Source: Lachnospiraceae bacterium 10-1 (GTDB lineage: Bacteria; Bacillota; Clostridia; Lachnospirales; Lachnospiraceae). Taken from it: a stretch of 62,984 nt of DNA. The translations under genes and the position numbers were made by a program. Under the pieces are notes generated by a model. That model worked only from the letters and a program-made list of their open reading frames with translations. It made no database searches and was not told where the DNA came from. Location: contig KE159799.1 of the NCBI GenBank assembly GCA_000403495.2, positions 1,396,508 through 1,459,491 of the forward strand, read 5' to 3'. Shown piece after piece: positions 16,592 to 27,065 of this stretch. The stretch's first letter is position 1. Each line of letters opens with the position of its first letter.

Positions 16592-17020
16592 TTAAAATGT
16601 TAATACTTCGGGTTTCTGAGCTGCATGCTTATGCTCAGGACCTGCATATACATAAAGCTTGGTGTACATCTGTCTTCCTAAAGGTCCTTTGGGAAGCATG
16701 CCTTTCACTGCAAGTTCTACTACCTTTTCAGGCTTCTTAGCCATCATTTCACGTAAAGTAGCCTGCTTCATTCCACCAACATAATCTGAGTGATGATAGT
16801 ATATCTTCTGATCCATCTTCCTGCCTGTTACTTTCACCTTATCTGCATTAACAACTATTACATAATCGCCAGTGTCAATGTGAGGTGTAAAGATTGCTTT
16901 GTTTTTTCCTCTTAAAACTTTAGCCACTTCTGAAGCCAAACGTCCTAATGTCATATTTTCAGCGTCCACTACATACCATTTTCTTTCAATTGTAGCAGGA
17001 CTGGCCATAAATGTTTTCAT
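16592..17020 (-). CDS. rplM: 50S ribosomal protein L13
   Basis: This 142-aa L13 begins [20 protein letters not shown] and contains [15 protein letters not shown] and the [12 protein letters not shown] motif. It is an early assembly protein of the 50S subunit binding 23S rRNA. First gene of the pair with rpsI. The ~190-base leader from the promoter at 17216-17244 is long enough for an L13-type autoregulatory structure, though I did not identify one. Confidence 0.97.
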   Translation of the reverse strand: MKTFMASPATIERKWYVVDAENMTLGRLASEVAKVLRGKNKAIFTPHIDTGDYVIVVNADKVKVTGRKMDQKIYYHHSDYVGGMKQATLREMMAKKPEKVVELAVKGMLPKGPLGRQMYTKLYVYAGPEHKHAAQKPEVLTF

Positions 17021-17215
17021 GATATTTCCTCCATTTAAAATTGGTTCTTCCGATATTCTCCATCCTTCTGCCAGATGTCCGGGCCGACAAAAATCTTTTA
17101 AATATCTTCAAAGTATCTATTGATAACACCTTATCTAGGGATTGATGCCTTCCGGTGCTTACGCGCACCATAACAGCATCAGATAAAGCATTATTTAACT
17201 TTACAACACTGAATA

Positions 17216-17244
17216 ATTATATTATACGCTTCCACGCGTGTCAA
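17216..17244 (-). promoter_or_regulatory. Promoter of rplM-rpsI
   Basis: Minus strand TTGACA (17239-17244), 17-base spacer, TATAAT (17216-17221): a consensus sigma-A promoter. Transcription should start near 17209, giving an untranslated leader of about 190 bases before rplM. Confidence 0.85.
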
Positions 17245-17344
17245 CCATATTTTCACTTTTACAGTACATTTTCACAGCAATTTAGCCAAGTCATTCATAA
17301 GCTGCAGAATATACGCATTTACCGGCAATGCATTTAATCTGCTC

Positions 17345-18034
17345 CTATCTGACATTTTTGGTAAACCTGCAGGCAGGATACCCGCTGCACCCATAAAACA
17401 TGCCAAATTTTCCTTTCCGCAAAATCAGCAGGCCGCCACATGCAGGACAGATCTGCTCCTCTTCGTCCACACCTTCCTCTTTCTTTTTTTCCATAAGTTT
17501 TCCCAATTCTTCATAACAACACTGATTCATCACGCAGTCAAACAATGCACGATGTGCTCCTTCGGTGGCCATGCCAAAATGCGCCGCAATATCCGTAAGC
17601 TTATGATGGGATAGTTCCGGAAGACATCTTCTTGCCATATATAAGGTATCAATATAGTCATTTTTAACTTCTTTATCAAAACAATCGTCTACCACATTAT
17701 AAATAAAATTTAGATCAAAAGTGTGAATATTATGCCCCACCAACACATGATCCCCGATAAAGTCCAAAAAATCCTTTATAGCAGCTTCTATGCCGGGGGC
17801 ATTTTTTACCATATCATCCGTAATTCCATTTACGGCTGTAGCTCCTGCCGGAATATGCCTCCCAGGATTTACTAAAGTAGAGAACTCTCCCACTACTTCG
17901 TGTTTCTTTACTTTAACTGCCGAAATTTCTATTATCGCATCTTTTTCAGGATTGATTCCTGTAGTTTCCAGGTCAAAAACCACATAATTTTCCATATAAC
18001 TGTTCAGACGTTTTCCTTTGTTCCTCTGTCTCAT
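17345..18034 (-). CDS. DnaQ-like 3'-5' exonuclease with C-terminal topoisomerase-type zinc ribbon
   Basis: This 229-aa protein has an exonuclease domain at about 15-175: Exo I VVFDLETTG (catalytic Asp/Glu), VGHNIHTFDLNFI (Exo II) and EGAHRALFDC (Exo III with His-Asp), as in epsilon/PolC proofreading domains. A short zinc ribbon follows (CPACGG ... YGCSGYPACR), the type found at the end of topoisomerase I. The fusion suggests DNA- or RNA-end processing on single strands (inference). The ATG overlaps the truA stop (ATGA), so translation is coupled to truA. Confidence 0.85.
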   Translation of the reverse strand: MRQRNKGKRLNSYMENYVVFDLETTGINPEKDAIIEISAVKVKKHEVVGEFSTLVNPGRHIPAGATAVNGITDDMVKNAPGIEAAIKDFLDFIGDHVLVGHNIHTFDLNFIYNVVDDCFDKEVKNDYIDTLYMARRCLPELSHHKLTDIAAHFGMATEGAHRALFDCVMNQCCYEELGKLMEKKKEEGVDEEEQICPACGGLLILRKGKFGMFYGCSGYPACRFTKNVR

Positions 18035-18780
18035 TTTATCTTATCCTCAAACTCGTATTTTACCAATGTAAGCCCGCAGGCCGGTGCTGTAGCTCCTGCC
18101 AAACGTCTATCCTTTGCATCCAGAATTTCTTTAACCTGCTCTGGTTTTAAATTTCCCCGCCCAACTTCTATAAGCGTTCCGGCGATAATCCTTACCATAT
18201 TATATAAAAATCCATTGCCCTGTACCCGAATTGTAATTTCACTGCCAGCTTTTTCAACTTTCAGCTCATAGATCCTTCTGACAGTAGATTCCACCACTGC
18301 CCCAGCTGCACAAAAGCTATTAAAATCATGTTCCCCAATCAGAAATTCTGCCCCATGAGCCATCTGTTCCACATCTAAAGGTACATAAGTAAAATAAGAA
18401 TATAATCTTTTTGTTGGTATTGGAAAAGGAACATTTAATATTCTGTATTCATAAGTCTTCCGGCTGGCGCAGTGTCTGGGATGAAACCCCGCCGGAACTT
18501 CTTCTGCGCTTTGAATTTTAATGTCATCCGGCAGCCTTCGATTTAAGGCATAAGGAAATTTTTCTGACGGAATACGTGAGTTTGTATCAAACACCGCTAC
18601 GTTACATAGGGCATGCACCCCTGCGTCCGTTCTGCTACCCCCGATTACCTGAATCTCCTCATGGAGAATTTCTTTTAAGCTTCTATTTAATTCCCCCTCA
18701 ATAGTAGGCGCATTTGGCTGAAACTGCCAGCCATGATAGGCTGTTCCATCATAAGCTGCTATCAGTTTTATTCTCTTCAT
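18031..18780 (-). CDS. truA: tRNA pseudouridine(38-40) synthase
   Basis: This 249-aa enzyme has the catalytic Asp in GGSRTDAGVHA (about residue 52), the N-terminal AAYDGTAYHGWQ and the C-terminal FLYNMVRIIAGTL, all TruA hallmarks. It makes pseudouridine at positions 38-40 of tRNA anticodon arms. The position after ecfT is the usual Firmicutes order. The ribosome site is weak. Confidence 0.95.
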   Translation of the reverse strand: MKRIKLIAAYDGTAYHGWQFQPNAPTIEGELNRSLKEILHEEIQVIGGSRTDAGVHALCNVAVFDTNSRIPSEKFPYALNRRLPDDIKIQSAEEVPAGFHPRHCASRKTYEYRILNVPFPIPTKRLYSYFTYVPLDVEQMAHGAEFLIGEHDFNSFCAAGAVVESTVRRIYELKVEKAGSEITIRVQGNGFLYNMVRIIAGTLIEVGRGNLKPEQVKEILDAKDRRLAGATAPACGLTLVKYEFEDKIK

Positions 18781-18874
18781 ATTGTTCCCAGTCTTAATCC
18801 CTCATACTGTTTGGGGATTTGCATTGTATTCATTTCCCCTGGCAATGGCCATTCAAGTCTGCTGCTTTACCTTG

Positions 18875-19678
18875 TCAAAGCAATACCCTGCCGATCACAA
18901 CGCAAAGCGCCAGATAGCATACAACAACACCATATGCCAATCCATCTCTTTTCTTATAAATAAGAGGCTTCATTTTCGTCCGATGATCCCCGCCTCTGTA
19001 ACACCTGGCCTCCATTGCCATAGCAAGGTCATTTGCACGTCTGAATGCTGAGATAAAAAGAGGAACTAAAAGGGGCACAAGGCTTTTGGCTTTTTTAATC
19101 AGATTGCCGCTCTCAAAGTCCGCTCCCCGGGCAATCTGGGCTTTCATAATCTTATCTGTTTCCTCAAGCAAAATTGGAATAAACCGCAGCGCAATGGACA
19201 TCATCATTGCGATCTCATGAACAGGTACTCTGAAAATTCTAAGCGGTCCTAACAATTTTTCCATTCCATCCGTTAAATTATTTGGAGTGGTTGTCAAAGT
19301 CATTATGGAAGAGCCCATAATCAGGAAAATCAGCCGGATTGCCATAAAAACAGCCTGCCGGATACCTTCCATTGTAATCTTTATCTTCCAGAAGGTAACA
19401 ACCGCCTCTCCCGGCGTCAAAAATAAATTAAAAACCACCGCTATGATCAGCAAAAATACAATGGATTTCATTCCTCTAAGCATGTATTTAAGAGGAACTT
19501 TCGACAATTTGATCACCATTGCCAGAAAAATCCCTGCAATTAAGTATCCTATGAAATTATCTACTACAAAAAGGGAAACAATAAAACAGATGGTGGTTAC
19601 CAGCTTAACCCTTGGATCTAACCTGTGAATCACTGAATCTGTCTGATAATATTGTCCCAAAGTGATGTCTCTTAACAT
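18875..19678 (-). CDS. ecfT: ECF transporter transmembrane scaffold EcfT
   Basis: This 267-aa membrane protein has about five or six spans and two coupling Ala-Arg-Gly-type motifs: QIARGADFESG and the later AMEARCYRGG. These dock the two ATPases. It is the T component that energises exchangeable S components for vitamins and metals. The S components are not in this window. It follows ecfA2 by 31 bases. The start has GAGG at good spacing. Confidence 0.95.
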   Translation of the reverse strand: MLRDITLGQYYQTDSVIHRLDPRVKLVTTICFIVSLFVVDNFIGYLIAGIFLAMVIKLSKVPLKYMLRGMKSIVFLLIIAVVFNLFLTPGEAVVTFWKIKITMEGIRQAVFMAIRLIFLIMGSSIMTLTTTPNNLTDGMEKLLGPLRIFRVPVHEIAMMMSIALRFIPILLEETDKIMKAQIARGADFESGNLIKKAKSLVPLLVPLFISAFRRANDLAMAMEARCYRGGDHRTKMKPLIYKKRDGLAYGVVVCYLALCVVIGRVLL

Positions 19679-19709
19679 TTTTCCTCATTCCTTACAAACA
19701 GCCCGCTGT

Positions 19710-20558
19710 TTATTTCTTTAATGCTTTTAATATTTCATTCTTTGCCTCTGCAATGGTTGTAATGTCAGTATCCACATCCAAACCTCTTTGCTTAAGCTCA
19801 TGCATAATATAAGTCACCTGGGGTGCCGCAAGTCCAACCTGCTCTAACTCTTTGTAATGTCTGAACACTTCTCCTGGCTCGTTGTCAAATAACACCTGTC
19901 CCCGGTTCATCACAATAATCCGGTCCACATACTTGGCAACATCTTCCATACTATGCGAAACCAGTATAACGGTAATTCCTGTCTCCCTGCGCAGTTTTGC
20001 TATCTGGTCTAAAATCTCATCTCTCCCCTTAGGATCAAGTCCTGCGGTAGGTTCATCCAAAATAAGCACCTCCGGTTTCATTGCAAGCACTCCTGCAATG
20101 GCAACCCGTCGTTTTTGGCCGCCGGAAAGATCAAAGGGGGACTGGTAAAAGTACTCATCTTCAAGCCCAACCTGCTTTAATGCAGCATATGCCCGCAGTT
20201 CTGTTTCCTTTTTATTAAGTCCTAAATTTTTGGGACCAAAACACACATCCGAAAACACATCAATTTCAAATAATTGATGCTCAGGATATTGAAATACAAG
20301 CCCAACCTTGCTGCGTAATTCCTTCTTATTATAATCACTGTCATGAATATCAGCACCGTTATAATATATGCTGCCACCAGTAGGCGCAAGCAGTCCGTTT
20401 AAGTGCTGCACAAGTGTGGATTTGCCCGATCCGGTATGACCGATCAATCCAATAAACTGACCATCAGGTATCACCAGATTAATATCCTTAAGCGCCGCAA
20501 ACTCCATCGCTGTGCCTGCTTCATATATATAGCTTACATGATCTAAAATTATAGACAT
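19710..20558 (-). CDS. ecfA2: ECF transporter ATPase EcfA2
   Basis: This 282-aa ABC ATPase has Walker [10 protein letters not shown], the Q-loop in [12 protein letters not shown], signature LSGGQKRR, Walker [12 protein letters not shown] and the switch His in LVSHSMED. The C-terminal ~50 residues form the dimer interface typical of EcfA. It overlaps ecfA1 by 10 bases, so the two ATPases are made as a pair. Confidence 0.95.
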   Translation of the reverse strand: MSIILDHVSYIYEAGTAMEFAALKDINLVIPDGQFIGLIGHTGSGKSTLVQHLNGLLAPTGGSIYYNGADIHDSDYNKKELRSKVGLVFQYPEHQLFEIDVFSDVCFGPKNLGLNKKETELRAYAALKQVGLEDEYFYQSPFDLSGGQKRRVAIAGVLAMKPEVLILDEPTAGLDPKGRDEILDQIAKLRRETGITVILVSHSMEDVAKYVDRIIVMNRGQVLFDNEPGEVFRHYKELEQVGLAAPQVTYIMHELKQRGLDVDTDITTIAEAKNEILKALKK

Positions 20559-21460
20559 TTTTCCTTCTTTTCTGCGCTGTTTTTATTGAGCCTTTCCCTT
20601 TTATTTTTTCCTTTTGAAAGTCCCAGCGCCGCTGCTAATTCTTCACAGGATAAAATTCCCTCCGGAATATCAAGCCCGCTTTTTCTAAGTTCATGTGCCA
20701 GAAGTGTAACCTGAGGAACATCAAGCCTAAGTTCTTTTAATTTTTCCACCTGGCTGAATATTTCTCTCGGGGTTCCCTCCATTGCAATTTTCCCTTTGTC
20801 CATGACAAATACCTTATCTGCATGGATAATTTCTTCCATATAATGAGTAATCAATATAATTGTAATTCTTTCCACATCATTTAAAGCCCGTACCGCCCTG
20901 ATCACTTCCTTGCGCCCATTAGGATCCAGCATTGCTGTCGGTTCATCTAAAACAATACATTTTGGGTGCATTGCTATAACGCCGGCAATGGAAACCCTTT
21001 GCTTTTGCCCTCCGGAAAGCTTGTTGGGCGAATGCTTTCGAAATTCATACATTCCCACTGCCTTAAGGCTCTCTTCCACCCTCTGCCAGATCTCAGCTGT
21101 AGGAACACCAAGATTTTCCGGTCCAAAGCCAACATCTTCCTCCACTACCTGCCCGATAATCTGGTTATCAGGGTTTTGAAATACCATGCCTGCTTCCTGT
21201 CTGATCTCCCACAGATTCACATCATCAGAAGTGTCCTTCCCGTCAACCCATACTGTGCCTTCAGTGGGATAATGAATAGCATTAATGTGCTTGGCAAGAG
21301 TGGATTTTCCAGAACCGTTGTGACCGAGAACCGCAACAAAATCCCCCTGCCTGATATCAAGGTTGACATCGTCTATCGCCCGGGTGATTCCCTCAACATT
21401 TCCTTCTTCATCCCTTCTTATATATTCAAATACAAGATTTTTGGCCTCAATAATTCCCAT
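20549..21460 (-). CDS. ecfA1: ECF transporter ATPase EcfA1
   Basis: The ATG at 21460 is preferred ([13 protein letters not shown], with GAAAGG upstream); the frame is open to 21523 but those residues are not family-like. The 303-aa product has Walker [19 protein letters not shown], signature LSGGQKQR, Walker [12 protein letters not shown] and switch LITHYMEE. First gene of ecfA1-ecfA2-ecfT-truA-exonuclease, divergent from the DD-carboxypeptidase-like gene. Confidence 0.93.
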   Translation of the reverse strand: MGIIEAKNLVFEYIRRDEEGNVEGITRAIDDVNLDIRQGDFVAVLGHNGSGKSTLAKHINAIHYPTEGTVWVDGKDTSDDVNLWEIRQEAGMVFQNPDNQIIGQVVEEDVGFGPENLGVPTAEIWQRVEESLKAVGMYEFRKHSPNKLSGGQKQRVSIAGVIAMHPKCIVLDEPTAMLDPNGRKEVIRAVRALNDVERITIILITHYMEEIIHADKVFVMDKGKIAMEGTPREIFSQVEKLKELRLDVPQVTLLAHELRKSGLDIPEGILSCEELAAALGLSKGKNKRERLNKNSAEKKEKCL

Positions 21461-21606
21461 TTGATATTTGTGCCTTTCGTAAAAAGTCTGCTTCACCTGC
21501 AATAGTTCTGTTCCATTGTACAAGATATTGTTTTTATTTGCAATAGATTGTGTTATGATGCTTTTATAGTAATTGTTTAGAGCTGATTCTGGAAATGAGG
21601 ATTGTT

Positions 21607-22602
21607 ATGGATAAATGGATAAAACCTGTATTTTTTTTGGCTTTGATTATTGTATTTTCTTCTGCCGGGATACGTCTTTTGACGAAAGGAGAGACGCTTT
21701 CTAATTATGCTGATCAAAATCCAGAAATTGCATATGCAACTCCTGATAGAACTGCAAGTCCCATTGCTTCCACTGATAACACTCCTTCCCCTTTGCCTTC
21801 CTCTTCCGATATTTTTTCGGCGGAAAGCAGCGGAGATTTCTCTGCCGGGGATGCTGGCTTGTCACCTGATGAGGCCGTGCCCTCATCCTCACCGGATTCT
21901 TTTGTTCCTGTTACTACTGAGTCCTCTGAAAGCACACATTATGAGGAGGGCTTTTTTTATCAACCTTTAACGGATGATGTGATTGCACGAATTACAGGTA
22001 TTTCTTATCCTGTTTCTGAAACCATAGCTCCAGCACTTGCCATCCCGGCAACTAATATTGTTTCTGATGAAGCGGCCAGCGCACTTGTAGTTTCTTATGA
22101 TGATCTGCGTTACTTGGGAATTAAATATTATGATTTTAATGGAGATATTCAATCAGGTGAGTTAATCTGCAATAAGGCCATTGCCCAGGATTTAGTGGAA
22201 ATATTTTATCAGCTTTATTTGAATGAATATCAGATCGAAAAGGTACGGTTAATTGATGAGTATGCAGGAGATGATACTGCGTCCATGCTGGATAACAATA
22301 CTTCCTGTTTTAATTACAGGGTAGTGGATGGCACTTCAAACTTATCCAGGCATGCCATCGGATGCGCTATTGACATTAATCCTTTTTATAATCCTTACGT
22401 TGTATTTAACAAAGATGGAAGCGGTGAAACATATATTTCTCCAAAGGGAAGCGAAATATATGCTGACCGCTCTCAAAATTTTCCATATAAAATTGATGAA
22501 AATGATTTATGCTATCAATTATTTAAAGAACATGGCTTTATCTGGGGGGGCAACTGGAATTCCTGTAAAGATTACCAGCATTTTCAAAAGGCAGTAGATT
22601 AA
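21607..22602 (+). CDS. Membrane-anchored M15 peptidase (VanY-like D-alanyl-D-alanine carboxypeptidase family)
   Basis: The ATG at 21607 is favoured by GAGG six bases upstream; another ATG lies at 21595. The 331-aa product has an N-terminal membrane anchor (about residues 6-24), a Ser/Thr/Pro-rich spacer of about 100 residues, and a C-terminal Peptidase_M15_4 domain. The zinc ligands are visible: SRHAIGCAID (His249, Asp256) and DYQHFQ (His325). Such enzymes trim peptidoglycan stem peptides outside the cell. The gene is single, convergent with a minus-strand membrane protein gene. Confidence 0.85.
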   Translation: MDKWIKPVFFLALIIVFSSAGIRLLTKGETLSNYADQNPEIAYATPDRTASPIASTDNTPSPLPSSSDIFSAESSGDFSAGDAGLSPDEAVPSSSPDSFVPVTTESSESTHYEEGFFYQPLTDDVIARITGISYPVSETIAPALAIPATNIVSDEAASALVVSYDDLRYLGIKYYDFNGDIQSGELICNKAIAQDLVEIFYQLYLNEYQIEKVRLIDEYAGDDTASMLDNNTSCFNYRVVDGTSNLSRHAIGCAIDINPFYNPYVVFNKDGSGETYISPKGSEIYADRSQNFPYKIDENDLCYQLFKEHGFIWGGNWNSCKDYQHFQKAVD

Positions 22603-22618
22603 TCTAACTTATTGCTGT

Positions 22619-23230
22619 TTACTTTCCAACCACACTGATTGCCTGTATAACAGCGGTTTGATCTGACTGTGATTCTTCACTTGTCTGAATTGTCTCCCAG
22701 GTTTTTTCAGAAAATTCTTCCTCAAGTATTTGCTTCAGCAATCTATTCTTAAGCATTTTTTTCCTGTGTCTGGAAATTATAATACAGCCTGCTATACACA
22801 AAACAGCCATAGCAATTATTCCAACAGCTCTTGCCTGCCACAAAGTGCTGATTCCAAAGATCATACTTACTCCAAAAAAAGAAAAAAGCAGCACAGCTGT
22901 CACAACAGCATAAAATCCATCCCCTTCATTTGATACACTGGCAGCTATGTAAAAATACTTTTCCCTGCTGGTTACTTTTTGCTTACATTCATTACGAATT
23001 TCTTCCACAAGAGCTTCTTCACGCCCAAAATTATTTGAAATACTGTCATTTCTTTTTGATTCATTTTCTCTTTTCAATTCTGAATATTTTTGAGATATAT
23101 GTGGTTTAAGCCTTATTAAAATAGATGCAAGTCCATTAATCAGGCTGGTAACAAGATCTATCACTGCAAGCAGTAAATTAAGAAACGATTTTAAAAAAGC
23201 CTTAATTGATTGATATATATTATCTACCAA
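22619..23230 (-). CDS. Hypothetical membrane protein
   Basis: The start is probably TTG at 23230 with AAAGGAG ten bases upstream. The 203-aa protein has an N-terminal amphipathic/hydrophobic stretch (about 10-40), a charged helical region, and two clear membrane spans (about 108-128 and 132-150), followed by a charged tail. No family was recognised. It is transcribed after rplQ, but the terminator at 23331-23359 separates them. Confidence 0.6.
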   Translation of the reverse strand: MVDNIYQSIKAFLKSFLNLLLAVIDLVTSLINGLASILIRLKPHISQKYSELKRENESKRNDSISNNFGREEALVEEIRNECKQKVTSREKYFYIAASVSNEGDGFYAVVTAVLLFSFFGVSMIFGISTLWQARAVGIIAMAVLCIAGCIIISRHRKKMLKNRLLKQILEEEFSEKTWETIQTSEESQSDQTAVIQAISVVGK

Positions 23231-23330
23231 AATCTGTTTTCTCCTTTATATTTTTCATCAGTACTTTATTATTAGTTTAGCATTACGCTCACTTTTCAGC
23301 AAGAATAAAAGCGCACTTTATATAAAAAGA

Positions 23331-23359
23331 AAAAAGAGCCTGAATTATCAAGCTCTCTT
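23331..23359 (-). terminator. Terminator after rplQ
   Basis: A hairpin AAGAG/CTCTT plus CTTGA/TCAGG (minus strand, two-base bulge) is followed by TTTTTTCTTTTT. It ends the long ribosomal transcript just past rplQ. Confidence 0.75.
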
Positions 23360-23371
23360 AATCGTTACTTT

Positions 23372-23908
23372 TTAAACAAACTCAAGAACTACTTCCATAG
23401 CTCCGTCGCCTTTACGCTGACCAATCTTGATGATTCTTGTATAACCACCATTGCGGCTTGCATATTTAGCCCCATACTCATCAAATAATTTGGCAACTAA
23501 ATCAACTTCTTTTGTGCCTTTTTTTCTTCCTGCTTTTGTAGCAGGAACTTCGGTTACAGGATATAAAACCTTAACCATCTGATGTCTTGCATGTAATCTG
23601 GAAGGAAGATCCTTCTTGATTTCTTTCTCAACAGTTTCGAATTTGGTAACCTTTTTACCATCTACGACTTCTTTTACCCTCTTTCCATCCTTGTCCTTTA
23701 CCGGAACTTTGGCGGAAATCTTAACTGTTTCATAGTTATCTTTTTCTTTTACTGCAAGTGCAATAAGTCCTTCCACAATTTTCTGAACTTCCTTTGCCCT
23801 TGCCTGTGTGGTAACGATTTTTCCCTTATAAATAAGGCTTGTCACCTGACTTCTAAGTAATGCTTTCCTTTGACTTGAGGTTCTCCCCAGTTTTCTGTAA
23901 CCTGCCAT
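23372..23908 (-). CDS. rplQ: 50S ribosomal protein L17, extended form
   Basis: The ATG at 23908 is preceded by AAGGAG, and MAGYRKLGRTSSQRKALLRS is the family start. The product is 178 aa against about 115-130 usually. The extra residues lie in the middle, as a lysine- and valine-rich segment (KVPVKDKDGKRVKEVVDG) and neighbouring charged stretches. The C-terminus GGYTRIIKIGQRKGDGAMEV is normal. L17 sits near the exit tunnel. Last gene of the alpha operon. Confidence 0.95.
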   Translation of the reverse strand: MAGYRKLGRTSSQRKALLRSQVTSLIYKGKIVTTQARAKEVQKIVEGLIALAVKEKDNYETVKISAKVPVKDKDGKRVKEVVDGKKVTKFETVEKEIKKDLPSRLHARHQMVKVLYPVTEVPATKAGRKKGTKEVDLVAKLFDEYGAKYASRNGGYTRIIKIGQRKGDGAMEVVLEFV

Positions 23909-24076
23909 TTTTCGGCTCCTTTCTTTCATGAAGAACTTTCTCTAAAGAACAGTCCCTCTTCTCAATGGGCTTTGTGCCCGTCATGGTACATTCGGCTACG
24001 CTCTTTGGACTTACTTACCGAATGCAGTTGCACACCATTTATGAGAACATAGCCTGGGCTCTTTGGACTTACCACA

Positions 24077-25036
24077 CTATGCTTCATCACTAGGATTAAG
24101 CTGCAATCCCAATTCTTTTAATTTAGCTAAAACTTCTTCAAGCGATTTACGTCCAAGATTACGTACCTTCATCATGTCTTCGGAAGTTCTGTTGGTTAAT
24201 TCTTCAACTGTATTGATACCAGCTCTCTTTAAGCAGTTATAGGAACGAACTGACAATTCTAACTCGTCAATACTCATTTCCAATACCTTTTCCTTTTCAT
24301 CTTCTTCCTTTTCTACCATAACCTCTGCGGTCTTGGCATTTTCGGACAAATCAATGAAAAGACTTAAATGTTCGCTAAGTACTTTTGCAGCCAGACTAAC
24401 TGCCTCATCGGGTACCAGTGTTCCATTTGTGTAAACATCAAGCGTCAGCTTGTCAAAATCTGTAATCTGGCCGACACGTGTATTTTCAACGGTTACATTA
24501 ATTCTCTCAACAGGTGTGTAAATAGAGTCTACTGCAATAACACCGATAGGCAAATCTTCGCTCTTATTTTTGTCAGCGCTTACATAGCCCCTGCCTTTTG
24601 TGATAGTAAGTTCCATGTAAAGCTTGGTATTTTTTCCGCTTAAGGTTGCAATGGTAAGATCAGGATTGAGAATTTCAATGTCCTGGTCACACTGAATATC
24701 AGCCGCCTTAACTACACCTTCTCCCTCATATTCGATATATGCGGTTTTGGGTTCATTGGTTTCACTGTTGTTTTTGATAGCAAGGCTCTTGATATTCATG
24801 ATTATTTCAGTCACATCTTCCTTAACGCCTTCGATAGAACTGAATTCATGAAGCACTCCTTCAATCTTAACCTGACTCACAGCAGCGCCAGGAAGAGAAG
24901 AAAGCATAATTCTTCTAAGGGAATTACCAAGTGTGATACCGTATCCTCTTTCCAACGGTTCAACCACAAATCTGCCATACTTCTTATCTTCAGAGATTTC
25001 TGCCACCTCAATATTCGGTCTTTCAAATTCAAACAC
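24077..25036 (-). CDS. rpoA: RNA polymerase alpha subunit
   Basis: The second in-frame GTG (25036) is the likely start: AGGAGG lies nine bases upstream, while it abuts the GTG at 25045. The N-terminal domain ([30 protein letters not shown]) dimerises to nucleate core RNAP assembly. The C-terminal domain ([34 protein letters not shown]) binds UP elements and activators. About 319 aa. The 168-base gap to rplQ holds two copies of GCTCTTTGGACTTAC (plus strand) and no gene. Confidence 0.97.
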   Translation of the reverse strand: MFEFERPNIEVAEISEDKKYGRFVVEPLERGYGITLGNSLRRIMLSSLPGAAVSQVKIEGVLHEFSSIEGVKEDVTEIIMNIKSLAIKNNSETNEPKTAYIEYEGEGVVKAADIQCDQDIEILNPDLTIATLSGKNTKLYMELTITKGRGYVSADKNKSEDLPIGVIAVDSIYTPVERINVTVENTRVGQITDFDKLTLDVYTNGTLVPDEAVSLAAKVLSEHLSLFIDLSENAKTAEVMVEKEEDEKEKVLEMSIDELELSVRSYNCLKRAGINTVEELTNRTSEDMMKVRNLGRKSLEEVLAKLKELGLQLNPSDEA

Positions 25037-25111
25037 TGCAAACACCCTCCTTTACGAACACTTCTTTTCGCCCAATAAGCCAGCACGCATGCGTGCCGGC
25101 GTTTGGTGATT

Positions 25112-25705
25112 TTATTTGGAATATAATTCGACGATAAGCATTTCATTAACAGGAACATCAATCATTTCTCTGGTAGGAAGGTTCTTTACGGTTCCCTTAA
25201 ATGCTTCCAAATCCACTTCGATCCATTCAGGAGTCAGTCTTCCAGCTGTTACCTCACTGATATCTTTATACCTCTGTAAAGATTTGGATTTTTCCCTTAT
25301 TTCGATCACATCGCCTGCTTTGATCAAATAAGAAGGAATGTTTACTTGCTTGCCATTTACTAAAACATGCTTATGGCCTACAACCTGTCTTGCTTCTCTT
25401 CTTGTTCTGGCAAATCCCATTCTGAAAATCACATTATCAAGTCTTCTTTCCAGAATAACCATAAGGTTTTCACCTGTCATGCCTTTCATTCTGTCAGCTT
25501 TTTCATAATAATTTCTGAAAGGCTTTTCAAGAACGCCGTAAATGAATTTTGCTTTCTGTTTTTCTCTTAACTGAACGCCATATTCACTTACCTTTTTTCC
25601 TGCTCTTGCATTTGTTCTGTTGGATTTCTTATCATATCCTAAAAATACAGGATCAAGACCAAGGGATCTGCATCTTTTTAATACCGGAACTCTGTTTACT
25701 GCCAT
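25112..25705 (-). CDS. rpsD: 30S ribosomal protein S4
   Basis: This 197-aa S4 has the S4 RNA-binding domain ([40 protein letters not shown]). It begins [18 protein letters not shown], the form lacking the N-terminal zinc cysteines seen in clostridial relatives. S4 starts 30S assembly and in other Firmicutes autoregulates translation. A strong AGGAGG precedes the ATG. Confidence 0.96.
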   Translation of the reverse strand: MAVNRVPVLKRCRSLGLDPVFLGYDKKSNRTNARAGKKVSEYGVQLREKQKAKFIYGVLEKPFRNYYEKADRMKGMTGENLMVILERRLDNVIFRMGFARTRREARQVVGHKHVLVNGKQVNIPSYLIKAGDVIEIREKSKSLQRYKDISEVTAGRLTPEWIEVDLEAFKGTVKNLPTREMIDVPVNEMLIVELYSK

Positions 25706-25893
25706 TTTATATTTTCCTCCTGTTATTGTTTACAGCGCCAAAACGCCTTCTTCCAACATTATAATTTAATATCTTGTCTTTGACTTTTTAAACAACGGAT
25801 GCCAGGCTTTGCCAGCCATCCTTATGTTAACTACACAAAACTTAGTGTTTCTTAGATGACGTTTTTTGTCACCTTAGAAATACTTTTTGTGTT

Positions 25894-26292
25894 TTATACC
25901 CGGCGACGCTTAGGCGGGCGGCATCCATTATGAGGAACAGGTGTTACGTCCCTGATACTGGTTACATCCAGACCGCATGCAGAAAGGGCACGAATTGCTG
26001 CCTCACGTCCTGAACCAGGACCTTTTACCATAACGTCTACTGTCTTTAAACCATGAATCATAGCTGCCTTAGCTGCAGTTTCTGCTGCCATCTGAGCTGC
26101 ATAGGGAGTAGATTTCCTTGAACCTCTGAAACCAAGACCACCGGCACTTGCCCAGCTAAGAGCATTTCCTTCATTATCTGTCAGTGTAACAATTGTATTG
26201 TTAAATGAAGACTGAATATGTGCCTGTCCGCGTTCAACGTTTTTCTTGACACGTTTTTTTGTCACTTTTTTTGTAACTTTCTTTGCTGCCAT
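25894..26292 (-). CDS. rpsK: 30S ribosomal protein S11
   Basis: This 132-aa S11 contains [34 protein letters not shown] and the terminal [18 protein letters not shown]. It lies on the 30S platform beside the mRNA exit. The 188-base gap to rpsD contains a GGATGGCTGGC-type hairpin (minus strand, about 25796-25821) but no gene. Confidence 0.97.
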   Translation of the reverse strand: MAAKKVTKKVTKKRVKKNVERGQAHIQSSFNNTIVTLTDNEGNALSWASAGGLGFRGSRKSTPYAAQMAAETAAKAAMIHGLKTVDVMVKGPGSGREAAIRALSACGLDVTSIRDVTPVPHNGCRPPKRRRV

Positions 26293-26450
26293 TTAAACTA
26301 ACCTACTTTCTTTGATATTGTTTGCGTGTTCTACTCGAGAATTATGCCGCCCTGCGGCATCCGTATTTCGTACGAATCAATTCTCTCGTGAAATCATCAG
26401 TTAAAAACAAATGTCTGCTTCGCAGCCGCTTGTTTTTCTGCTGATAATTT

Positions 26451-26819
26451 CTATTTTTTCTTGTTAGCAACCGTACGCTTGGGGCCTTTTCTGGTTCTTG
26501 CGTTTGTCTTTGTCTTCTGTCCACGTACAGGAAGACCTTTCCTGTGACGGATTCCTCTGTAGCATCCAATTTCCTGAAGTCTTTTGATGTTCATGGCAAC
26601 TTCTCTTCTAAGGTCACCTTCCACCATGTAATCAGCGTCGATCACTTCACTGATTCTCTTAACTTCATCATCTGTCAGCTCTCTGACACGGGTATCAGGA
26701 TTAACCTGCGCTGCTGCAAGAATCTTATTAGCGCTTACTCTTCCGATTCCATACACATAAGTCAATCCAATCTCCACACGTTTTTCTCTAGGTAAGTCAA
26801 CACCTGCAATACGAGCCAT
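26451..26819 (-). CDS. rpsM: 30S ribosomal protein S13
   Basis: This 122-aa S13 starts [20 protein letters not shown] and ends with the basic tail [18 protein letters not shown], which contacts P-site tRNA. It forms head-to-50S bridges. The 158 bases between rpsM and rpsK hold a GCCGC/GCGGC hairpin (about 26346-26358) only. Confidence 0.97.
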   Translation of the reverse strand: MARIAGVDLPREKRVEIGLTYVYGIGRVSANKILAAAQVNPDTRVRELTDDEVKRISEVIDADYMVEGDLRREVAMNIKRLQEIGCYRGIRHRKGLPVRGQKTKTNARTRKGPKRTVANKKK

Positions 26820-27065
26820 TTACGTTTCCTCCATTTTCTTTCGCGCATCTTCTATGCACTGATACTAATTGATTGGGGCATTCTTTTGCCCAATCGGATT
26901 TTCCGATCTTACGCGAAATTTTCGCGTGCGAAATTTTCACGAACCAAGAAGTAATCTCTAAGGCTCTTTCGTACAATTATATAAATCAGTGTATACCTAA
27001 AAAAGGCTACACTGCAGCCGCTTCATAATAATTGGACAAGAACCCTCCTGTTTTTATACAGTGGA

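Noticed and set aside
26342-26569. 75-codon minus-strand frame overlapping rpsM
   Set aside because: Antiphase shadow of rpsM reading into the intergenic hairpin.
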